Assembly: GCA_021812735.1 (NCBI GenBank)
Contig: JAKAMV010000219.1
Coordinates: 1-11,525, forward strand
Reading direction: 5' to 3'
DNA from: Chloroflexota bacterium
Lineage (GTDB): Bacteria; Chloroflexota; Limnocylindria; Limnocylindrales; CSP1-4
DNA length: 11,525 bases
Made by a program: the position numbers and the translations under genes
Shown: positions 1-6,156 of the stretch, one piece after another
Layout: every line of letters begins with the position of its first letter
Numbering within the stretch: position 1 is the stretch's first letter
The notes under the pieces: generated by a model
What the model was told of the DNA's origin: nothing
The model's input: only the letters and a program-made list of their open reading frames with translations
The model's database searches: none

Positions 1-1
1 G

Positions 2-70
2 CTCGCGTCGCTTCGCGAGGACCCCACCGGCGACCTCGACCGCGCGGCGCGCGAGCTGTTCTCGCTGTAG
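2..70 (+). CDS. hemA: Glutamyl-tRNA reductase, C-terminal end only (partial)
   Basis: An open frame enters from the left edge and ends at TAG 68-70. It encodes the last 22 residues of a protein ending in RAARELFSL. Glutamyl-tRNA reductases commonly end in a helix of this kind (an ALRELFGL-type tail), and hemA commonly precedes hemC in bacterial heme operons. HemA would reduce glutamyl-tRNA to glutamate-1-semialdehyde, the substrate of HemL encoded downstream, which fits the C5 pathway. Only this short tail is visible, so the call rests on tail resemblance and gene order. The gap to the next gene is 14 bases, suggesting the same transcript. Confidence 0.6.
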   Translation, partial: LASLREDPTGDLDRAARELFSL

Positions 71-84
71 ACGGGGAGCGCGAG

Positions 85-1806
85 ATGACCCGGACCCTCC
101 GCATCGGCACCCGCGGCAGCGACCTGGCCCTGGTCCAGGCCCGGTGGGTGGCTGCCCGGCTCGCAGAGCACGGGGTGCCCTCCGAGATCGAGGTGATCCG
201 GACGGAGGGCGACGACCGGCCGGTCGACACCGCGTGGGGGGAGGGTGCCTTCGTCGCGCGGATCGTCGCGGCGCTGCTCGAGGGGCGCGTGGACGTCGCC
301 GTGCACTCGGCGAAGGACGTGCCCACGACGGAGCCGGACAGGCTCGTGATCGCCGCGTACCCGCCCCGCGAGGACCCCCGGGACGCGCTGGTCTGCCGGG
401 TGCGCGGCACCACCCTCGCGACGCTGCCACAGGGCGCACGCGTGGGCACCGACAGCCCTCGGCGCGTGGCGTTCCTGCACGCGCTGCGCCCGGACCTCCG
501 GCTGCATCCCCTGCACGGCAACGTGGACACGCGGCTCGCCAAGCTGGACCGAGGCGACTCCGACGCGCTGGTGCTCGCCGTCGCCGGCCTGACGCGCCTC
601 GGCCGGTCGGACCGCATCGACGACGTGCTCCCGTCGGCCACCGTCCCGTCCGCGCCCGGACAGGGCTCGCTCGCGGTCCAGGTGCGTGCCGGCGACGCGG
701 AGGCCGTCGCGGCCGTCGGGCAGCTCGACGACAGGCCGACCCGGGTGGCCGTGGAGGCGGAACGGGCGTTCCTGTCCGGGACGGGCGGCGGCTGCCGATC
801 ACCCATCGGGGCGATCGGCTCCGTCGACGGCGACGACCTGACGCTGCTTGCCGGAGCTGCCCGGACCTGGACGCCGGCCGGCGGCCGGAGGATCGAGGCG
901 GACAGCGTGGTCTGGGTGCGCGGCCGCGCTCCCGCGGACGAGTGGGCCGCCCTGGCCGAGCGCCTCGCTGCCCGGGTCGTCGCCCTTCGTGCCGCGCCGA
1001 GGGTGCTCGTCGCGCGGCCGGCCGGCCAGGAGGGCCAGCTCGTGGACCGGCTCCGCGACCGGGGTGTCGAGGCGGTCCACGTGCCCGCCATCGAGATCCG
1101 GCACGCCGCCGTCGGCAGCCCGCTCGACACGGCGCTCGCGGCGCCGGCGCCGGCCCGGACCGTCGTGGTCACGTCGGCGAATGCGGCCCGGGCGACGCTG
1201 GAGTCGTCAGCACGGGTGGGCCTCCAGCCGTCGACGGTGCGCTGGGCCGCGATCGGCGACGCAACCGCGGGCGTCCTCCGCGGCGCGGGGCTCGACGACG
1301 TCTTCCTCCCCTCGTCGGCCGATGGCGAGACGCTCGCCCGCGAACTCCCGGTCGAGGCGGGCGAGGAGGTGCTCCTGCCGCACGCCGACATCGCGGACAG
1401 CCGCCTTGCCGAGACCCTCGCCGGGCGCGGCGCCAAGGTGATCCCCGTCATCGCCTACCACACGGTCGAGGCGCCCGAGTCCTCCGTCCCACTGCTCGCC
1501 GCCGCCCTCGAGGACGGACCGCTCGACGCCCTCGTCCTCACCAGCGGCTCCACCGCCCGAGGGCTGCTCTCCCTCGCGGACGGTGCGGCCCGCGAGCGGC
1601 TGGCCGCGACGCCCGTGATCGCGGCCGGCGCCGCCACGGCCGATGCGGCGCGTGCCGCCGGCTTCAGCACCATCCTCGTCGCGCCGTCGCCCGCGTCGTC
1701 AGACGTCGCCGCCTTCACCGCCTCCGCCCTGGGGGTCGCCGACCCGCTCGGGCGCAGCGGTCACGCCCTCCCAGATCAGGTACCCGCCACCGGAGCCGCC
1801 CGATGA
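85..1806 (+). CDS. hemCD: Fused hydroxymethylbilane synthase / uroporphyrinogen-III synthase (HemC-HemD)
   Basis: A 573-residue fusion. Residues 1-300 are porphobilinogen deaminase, which joins four porphobilinogens into hydroxymethylbilane. Visible motifs are the N-terminal IGTRGSDLALVQA, HSAKDVPT with catalytic Asp78, GTDSPRR (Arg126, Arg127), HGNVDTR (Arg150), and GGGCRSPIGA with Cys237 carrying the dipyrromethane cofactor. Residues about 305-550 are uroporphyrinogen-III synthase, which closes the ring with D-ring inversion: VLVARPAGQEGQL, VVTSANAARATLE, WAAIGDATAGVL, VIAYHTVEAP, LTSGSTARGLL and VIAAGAATADAA are the usual landmarks of this poorly conserved family. ATG 85 has a good Shine-Dalgarno GGGGAG at 73-78. 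Oddities: the active-site loop between Thr40 and Phe56 is about three residues shorter than in E. coli and lacks both loop lysines, and His144 stands where E. coli has Arg149. HemC-HemD fusions are known in other bacteria (Leptospira). The stop overlaps hemB by 4 bases. Confidence 0.95.
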   Translation: MTRTLRIGTRGSDLALVQARWVAARLAEHGVPSEIEVIRTEGDDRPVDTAWGEGAFVARIVAALLEGRVDVAVHSAKDVPTTEPDRLVIAAYPPREDPRDALVCRVRGTTLATLPQGARVGTDSPRRVAFLHALRPDLRLHPLHGNVDTRLAKLDRGDSDALVLAVAGLTRLGRSDRIDDVLPSATVPSAPGQGSLAVQVRAGDAEAVAAVGQLDDRPTRVAVEAERAFLSGTGGGCRSPIGAIGSVDGDDLTLLAGAARTWTPAGGRRIEADSVVWVRGRAPADEWAALAERLAARVVALRAAPRVLVARPAGQEGQLVDRLRDRGVEAVHVPAIEIRHAAVGSPLDTALAAPAPARTVVVTSANAARATLESSARVGLQPSTVRWAAIGDATAGVLRGAGLDDVFLPSSADGETLARELPVEAGEEVLLPHADIADSRLAETLAGRGAKVIPVIAYHTVEAPESSVPLLAAALEDGPLDALVLTSGSTARGLLSLADGAARERLAATPVIAAGAATADAARAAGFSTILVAPSPASSDVAAFTASALGVADPLGRSGHALPDQVPATGAAR

Positions 1807-2834
1807 GCCTTCTCGCCGACCGAACCGAACCCGCTGGGGCCCCGGTCCCGCTCCCGGACCCGGCCCACCGCCTGCGCCGGCTGCGCCGCACCGAGGCGCT
1901 CCGGTCCTTCGTCCGCGAGACGCGGATCCACCCGCGCCAGCTGGTCGCCCCGATCTTCGTGTTCCCCGGCCGAGGGCTGCGCGAGCCGGTGGGCTCGATG
2001 CCGGGGGTCGAGCGTGTGACGCCGGACGAGGCCGAGAAGGACGTGCGGGCGCTCGCGAGCCTGGGCGTCGGGGGCGTCATCCTGTTCGGGCTGCCGGCCG
2101 AGAAGGACGGCATCGGCACGGGCGGCTGGATCGAGGACGGCATCGTCCAGGAGACCCTGCGCCGGCTGCGGGACGCGGACCCGGACCTTGTCCTCATCGC
2201 GGACACCTGCCTGTGCGAGTACACCGACCACGGCCACTGCGGGCCGCTCCTCGACGACGGGCGGGTCGACAACGACGCCACGATCGAGCTGCTCGCGCGC
2301 ACGGCGGCCTCCCAGGCCGAGGCGGGCGCCGACATCGTGGCCCCGTCCGCGATGATGGACGGCCAGGTGGCCGCCATCCGCCACGGCCTCGACGCGGGCG
2401 GCTTCACCGACACGGCGATCCTCGCCTACGCGGCCAAGACCGCGTCCGCGTTCTACGGCCCGTTCCGCGACGCCGCGGGCTCCGCTCCGTCGTTCGGCGA
2501 CCGGCGCGGCTACCAGATGGACCCGGCCAATGGCCGCGAGTCGATGCTCGAGATGGTCAACGACCTCGCCGAGGGCGCCGACATGCTGCTGGTCAAGCCC
2601 GCGATGCCGTCGCTCGACATCCTCGCCGCGGCCCGCACGAGCTTCGACGTGCCGATCGGCGCCTACCAGGTCAGCGGCGAGTTCGCGGCCATCGAGGCGG
2701 CCGCGCGCAACGGCTGGCTCGACCGCCGCCGGGCGCTCACCGAGTCGACCACGTCCATCCTCCGGGCGGGCGCTGGGTTCGTGATCACGTACGCCGCTGC
2801 CGACCTCGCGTCGTGGGCCCGGGAGGCGTGGTGA
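1803..2834 (+). CDS. hemB: Delta-aminolevulinic acid dehydratase (porphobilinogen synthase), zinc type
   Basis: A cytosolic enzyme of 343 residues, the usual length or slightly over, that condenses two 5-aminolevulinates into porphobilinogen. Visible motifs: DTCLCEYTDHGHCG with the zinc-binding cysteine triad Cys136, Cys138 and Cys146; the Schiff-base lysines Lys212 (AKTASAFYGPFRDA) and Lys265 (MLLVKPAMP); and RRGYQMDPANGRE (234-246). The cysteine triad makes this the zinc-dependent form rather than the Asp-rich magnesium form. The ATG at 1803 overlaps the hemCD stop (ATGA). A GGAG at 1792-1795, seven bases upstream, supports this start. The frame stays open far upstream, but that extension lies over hemCD in another frame and is a GC-rich artefact. 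The first 30 or so residues are Pro/Arg-rich and probably form the N-terminal arm. Confidence 0.97.
   Translation: MSLLADRTEPAGAPVPLPDPAHRLRRLRRTEALRSFVRETRIHPRQLVAPIFVFPGRGLREPVGSMPGVERVTPDEAEKDVRALASLGVGGVILFGLPAEKDGIGTGGWIEDGIVQETLRRLRDADPDLVLIADTCLCEYTDHGHCGPLLDDGRVDNDATIELLARTAASQAEAGADIVAPSAMMDGQVAAIRHGLDAGGFTDTAILAYAAKTASAFYGPFRDAAGSAPSFGDRRGYQMDPANGRESMLEMVNDLAEGADMLLVKPAMPSLDILAAARTSFDVPIGAYQVSGEFAAIEAAARNGWLDRRRALTESTTSILRAGAGFVITYAAADLASWAREAW
2821..2826 (+). promoter_or_regulatory. Shine-Dalgarno site that fixes the hemL start
   Basis: GGGAGG lies inside the end of hemB, 7 bases before the ATG at 2834 and only 4 before an in-frame GTG at 2831. The spacing favours ATG as the hemL start, giving a TGATG junction with one shared base. 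Confidence 0.6.
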
Positions 2835-4144
2835 TGCCGCTCGAGGCCCCGCTGGGGCGGCCCGCCGCGGCCGGCAACCGCCAGGCGCTCCTCCGCCAGG
2901 ACGCCGAAGCCCTGTTCCCGGGCGGCGTCAACAGCCCGGTCCGAGCGTTCAGGTCCGTGGGCCGGCCGCCGCTGATCCTCGCCGAGGGCTCCGGCTCTCG
3001 CGTCAAGGACGCGGACGGCAACGTGTACCTCGACTACATCGGCTCGTGGGGTCCCGCGCTGCTCGGGCACGCGCAACCGGCGGTCGTCCAGGCCGTCCGC
3101 GACGCTGCGCTCGGCGGGTTCGCCCTGGGCGCCACCGGCCCGCGCGAGATCGAGCTGGGCCAGCGGATCCGGGCCGCGATGCCGTCGATGGAGCGGCTGC
3201 GGTTTGTCTCGTCCGGCACCGAGGCCGTGATGAGCGCGATCCGCCTCGCCCGCGGCGCAACCGGCCGCGACCTCGTGGTCAAGTTCGCGGGCGGGTACCA
3301 CGGGCACGGCGACAGCCTGCTCGTGGACGCGGGGTCGGGCCTCGCGACGCTCGCGATGCCGGGCTCGGCGGGCGTCACCGCCGGCGCGGCCCGCGACACG
3401 ATCGTCGTGCCGTTCAACGATCCCGAGGCCATCGGCGCGGCGTTCGAGACGTTCCGCGACCAGATCGCGTGCGTCATCGTGGAGCCGGTGGTGGCGAACG
3501 TGGGCGTGATCCCCCCGGAGCCCGGGTTCCATGAACTTCTGCGGCACCTCACGGAATCGAACGGCGCGCTGCTCATCTTCGACGAGGTCATCACGGGCTT
3601 CCGCATCGCCAGGGGCGGCGCGCAGGAGCTGTTCGGCATCAAGCCCGACCTCACCACGCTGGGCAAGATCATCGGTGGCGGGATGCCGGTTGGCGCCTAC
3701 GGCGGCCGCGCGGACCTGATGCGGCTGATCGCCCCCGACGGCCCGGTCTATCAGGCGGGCACGCTGTCGGGCCATCCGCTCGCGATGGCGGCGGGCGTCG
3801 CGATCCTCGACCAGCTCAGCCCCTCGGTGTACGCCCGCCTCGAGCGGGCAGGGGCCCAGCTCGAGGCCGGGCTCCGCGATGCGGCGGCCGCGGCCGGCCG
3901 ACAAGTGGCCGTCAGCCGGGTGGGCTCGCTCCTCACTGTGTTCTTCCGGGCGACCCGGCCGCGCAACGCGGCCGAGGCGCTCGCGTCGGACCGCGACGCG
4001 TTCGCGCGCTTCTACGGCGCCATGCTCGACGAGGGGGTGCTGCTGCCCCCGTCGCAGTTCGAGGGATGGTTCCTGAGCGCTGAGCACAGCGACGCGGACA
4101 TCACCGCGACGGTCGCTGCCGCCCAGAAGGCATTCCGCGCGTGA
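2834..4144 (+). CDS. hemL: Glutamate-1-semialdehyde 2,1-aminomutase
   Basis: A PLP enzyme of 436 residues that isomerises glutamate-1-semialdehyde to 5-aminolevulinate, completing the C5 route begun by HemA. It is a full-length class III aminotransferase fold. FPGGVNSPVRAF (28-39) is the family N-terminal signature, followed by SSGTEAVMSAIRLAR (126-140) for phosphate binding, GGYHGHGD (153-160), IFDEVITGFR (248-257) with Asp250 contacting the pyridine ring, TTLGKIIGGGMPVGAYGG (274-291) with Lys278 as the PLP Schiff-base lysine, and GTLSGHPLAMAAG (309-321). ATG 2834 shares one base with the hemB stop; GTG 2831 is an alternative start with worse Shine-Dalgarno spacing. Together with hemA it shows that aminolevulinate is made from glutamate and not by an ALA synthase. 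The stop overlaps hemE by 4 bases. Confidence 0.97.
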   Translation: MPLEAPLGRPAAAGNRQALLRQDAEALFPGGVNSPVRAFRSVGRPPLILAEGSGSRVKDADGNVYLDYIGSWGPALLGHAQPAVVQAVRDAALGGFALGATGPREIELGQRIRAAMPSMERLRFVSSGTEAVMSAIRLARGATGRDLVVKFAGGYHGHGDSLLVDAGSGLATLAMPGSAGVTAGAARDTIVVPFNDPEAIGAAFETFRDQIACVIVEPVVANVGVIPPEPGFHELLRHLTESNGALLIFDEVITGFRIARGGAQELFGIKPDLTTLGKIIGGGMPVGAYGGRADLMRLIAPDGPVYQAGTLSGHPLAMAAGVAILDQLSPSVYARLERAGAQLEAGLRDAAAAAGRQVAVSRVGSLLTVFFRATRPRNAAEALASDRDAFARFYGAMLDEGVLLPPSQFEGWFLSAEHSDADITATVAAAQKAFRA

Positions 4145-5223
4145 CGCCCGCGATCTCCTCGTCGGCGCCGTCCCCGGCCGCCGCCACCACGGCAGCGCGC
4201 CGCGACGCCCGCTTCCTGCGAGCGCTGCGGAGCGAGCCCGTGGACGCGACGCCGGTGTGGTTCATGCGCCAGGCCGGTCGGGCCCTGCCCGAGTACCGGG
4301 CCATCCGGGAGCGGGCGACGCTGCTCGAGATCACCCGTGATCCCGCGCTGTGCACCGAGGTGACCCTCCAGCCGGTCCGTCGGCTGGGCGTGGACGCGGC
4401 GATCCTGTTCGCTGACATCACCACGCCCCTGGCCGGGATGGGCGTCGCGTTCGACATCGTCGAGGGTCGCGGGCCGGTCATCGAGCATCCCGTCCGGACG
4501 GCTGCCGACGTGTCGGGCCTGCGCGCGCTCGAGCCGGAGACGGCGGTCGGCCCGCTCCTGGAGGCGATCACGCTGATCCGCCGCGAGTCGCCCGTGCCCC
4601 TGATCGGCTTCGCGGGCGCGCCGTTCACGCTGGCCTGCTATCTCGTCGAGGGCGGGCCGTCCCGCGAGTTCCTCAAGACCAAGGCGCTCATGCACGCCGA
4701 ACCCGAGACCTGGGCAGGGCTGCTGGACCACCTGGTGGCGGCGACGATCGCCTACCTGCGCGCGCAGGTGGCGGCCGGCGTCGAGGCGGTCCAGGTGTTC
4801 GACAGCTGGGTCGGGGGACTCTCGCCCCTGGACTACGAGCGGCGGCTGTGGCCGCACATGCGCCGGCTGTTCGAGGGCATCGCGGGCCTGGGCGTGCCGT
4901 CGATCCACTTCGGGGTGGGCACCGCGGGGATCCTGGGGCTCCAGGCGACGGCGGGCGGGGACGCGATCGGCCTGGACTGGCGGATCTCCCTCGCGGACGG
5001 CCGGCGACTCCTCGGCGACCGGGCGGTGCAGGGCAACCTCGATCCGTCGCTGCTGCTGGGTCCGTGGAACGGGGTGGAGGAAGCCGCCCGCTGGATCCTC
5101 GACCAGGACGACCACCGCCCCGGCCACGTGTTCAACCTCGGCCACGGCGTGCTGCCGGGCACCGACCCCGAGCACCTCCGCCGCCTCGTCGGCCTGGTTC
5201 ACGACCACGGGGCGTCCCGATGA
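4141..5223 (+). CDS. hemE: Uroporphyrinogen decarboxylase
   Basis: A 360-residue enzyme that decarboxylates the four acetate side chains of uroporphyrinogen III to give coproporphyrinogen III, the branch compound before the protoporphyrin or coproporphyrin routes. Motifs: PVWFMRQAGRALPEYR (38-53), the family signature with Arg43 and Arg47; LFADITTP with Asp92, which orients the pyrroles; GFAGAPFTLACYLVEGG with Tyr167; QVFDSWVGGLSP (218-229); and FNLGHGVLPGTDPEH with His335. The start is GTG at 4141 in a GTGA overlap with hemL, with a weak AGAAGG at 4125-4130. No other plausible start lies before the signature motif. The first 20 residues are a low-complexity Ala/Ser/Pro extension that looks disordered and makes the protein slightly longer than usual. 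The 3' end overlaps hemH (ATGA). Confidence 0.97.
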   Translation: MTPAISSSAPSPAAATTAARRDARFLRALRSEPVDATPVWFMRQAGRALPEYRAIRERATLLEITRDPALCTEVTLQPVRRLGVDAAILFADITTPLAGMGVAFDIVEGRGPVIEHPVRTAADVSGLRALEPETAVGPLLEAITLIRRESPVPLIGFAGAPFTLACYLVEGGPSREFLKTKALMHAEPETWAGLLDHLVAATIAYLRAQVAAGVEAVQVFDSWVGGLSPLDYERRLWPHMRRLFEGIAGLGVPSIHFGVGTAGILGLQATAGGDAIGLDWRISLADGRRLLGDRAVQGNLDPSLLLGPWNGVEEAARWILDQDDHRPGHVFNLGHGVLPGTDPEHLRRLVGLVHDHGASR

Positions 5224-6143
5224 CCCGCGATGCCGTGCTGCTCATGGCCTACGGCAGCCCCGACCGGCTCGACCAGGTCGAGGCGTACTACACGGACATC
5301 CGGCGAGGCTCGCCGCCCCCGCCCCACCTCCTCGAGGAGCTCAAGGGCCGCTACCTCGCGATCGGCGGCGGCTCGCCGCTGTCGAGGATCGTGGGCGACC
5401 AGCGCGCCGCGGTCCAGGCGGAGCTCGCCGCGCGGGGCAGGCCGCTACCGGTCTATGCCGCGATGCGCCACATCGCGCCCCGGATCGGCGACGTCGTGCG
5501 CCAGATGGCGTCCGACGGCGTGGAGCGGATCGCGGCCATCCCGCTGGCGCCCCAGAAGAGCTCCAATGCGGCGGGCTATCGGCGTGCCGTGGACGCGGGG
5601 CTCGCGGGCGTGGACCACCCGCCGGAGGTCTCCTTCGTCGACAGCTGGCATGACGCGGCGCGGTTCATCGAGGCGCTGGCGAACACCACCCGCGAGATGC
5701 TCGCCCGCTTCCCGGACCCGGATGCGGTGACGCTCATGTTCACCGCCCACAGCCTGCCCGCCCGCGTGGTGGCGGAGGGGGACCCGTATCCCGACGAGCT
5801 GGCCCGCACGGCGCGGCTCGTCGCGGAGGCCGTCGGGCGGCCCGACTACACGTTCGCGTTCCAGTCCGCCGGCCGCACCGACGAGCCCTGGCTGGGCCCC
5901 GAGATCCTGGCGGAGATCCGGCGGCTGGCCGCCGAGGGCGTCACCGAGCTCGCCGTCCGCCCGGTCGGCTTCGTCGCCGACCACCTCGAGGTCCTCTACG
6001 ACCTCGACATCGAGGCCCAGGGCGTGGCGCGCGAAGTCGGGATCCACCTCGAGCGCGCCCGATCCATGAACACCGACCCCGTCTTCATCGCCGGTCTGGC
6101 CGACGTCGCGCTCGCGGCGCTGGGCCTGCCGGCGACCGCGTGA
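5220..6143 (+). CDS. hemH: Ferrochelatase, probably coproporphyrin III type (CpfC)
   Basis: A soluble 307-residue chelatase that inserts ferrous iron into a porphyrin. It resembles the Bacillus-type enzyme along its length: LLMAYGSPDRLDQVEAYYTDIRRG (7-30), RYLAIGGGSPL (44-54), TAHSLP (175-180) with catalytic His177, DPYPDELARTARLVAEA (188-204), QSAGRTDEPWLGP (215-227), and VGFVADHLEVLYD (249-261) with catalytic Glu257. Tyr11 in MAYGSP matches the Tyr that ligates iron in Firmicutes coproporphyrin ferrochelatases; protoporphyrin enzymes have a hydrophobic residue there. It contains no cysteine, so it cannot carry the C-terminal [2Fe-2S] cluster found in many actinobacterial and animal ferrochelatases. 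Residues 108-113 read PLAPQK where Bacillus has LAPHFS. The ATG start overlaps the hemE stop by 4 bases. Substrate preference is inferred from Tyr11 and context, not shown. Confidence 0.93.
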   Translation: MTRDAVLLMAYGSPDRLDQVEAYYTDIRRGSPPPPHLLEELKGRYLAIGGGSPLSRIVGDQRAAVQAELAARGRPLPVYAAMRHIAPRIGDVVRQMASDGVERIAAIPLAPQKSSNAAGYRRAVDAGLAGVDHPPEVSFVDSWHDAARFIEALANTTREMLARFPDPDAVTLMFTAHSLPARVVAEGDPYPDELARTARLVAEAVGRPDYTFAFQSAGRTDEPWLGPEILAEIRRLAAEGVTELAVRPVGFVADHLEVLYDLDIEAQGVAREVGIHLERARSMNTDPVFIAGLADVALAALGLPATA

Positions 6144-6144
6144 G

Positions 6145-6149
6145 AGGAG
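6145..6149 (+). promoter_or_regulatory. Shine-Dalgarno site for the radical SAM gene
   Basis: AGGAG stands 7 bases before GTG 6157 in the 13-base gap after hemH, and it decides this non-ATG start. It therefore places the His-Pro-Gly repeat inside the protein. GGAG (6146-6149) could pair with CTCC (6153-6156) across a 3-base loop. That 4-bp stem is too short to claim as regulation. Confidence 0.65.
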
Positions 6150-6156
6150 CGTCTCC

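Noticed and set aside
144..1802. Upstream extension of the hemB frame through hemCD
   Set aside because: The extension is an Arg/Pro/Ala-rich shadow of hemCD. The HemB family begins near ATG 1803, where a Shine-Dalgarno is present.
2663..4087. 474-codon open frame on the - strand opposite hemL
   Set aside because: The + strand protein is an unmistakable HemL with all PLP motifs. The antisense translation is Arg/Ala/Glu-rich with no motifs, as expected opposite GC-rich genes.
4012..5208. 398-codon open frame on the - strand opposite hemE
   Set aside because: HemE on the + strand is complete and conserved. The antisense product has shadow composition only (His/Arg/Asp/Pro-rich).
6146..6156. 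GGAG-CGT-CTCC hairpin hiding the Shine-Dalgarno of the radical SAM gene
   Set aside because: A 4-bp stem with a 3-base loop is too weak and too likely by chance to claim as a translational switch.
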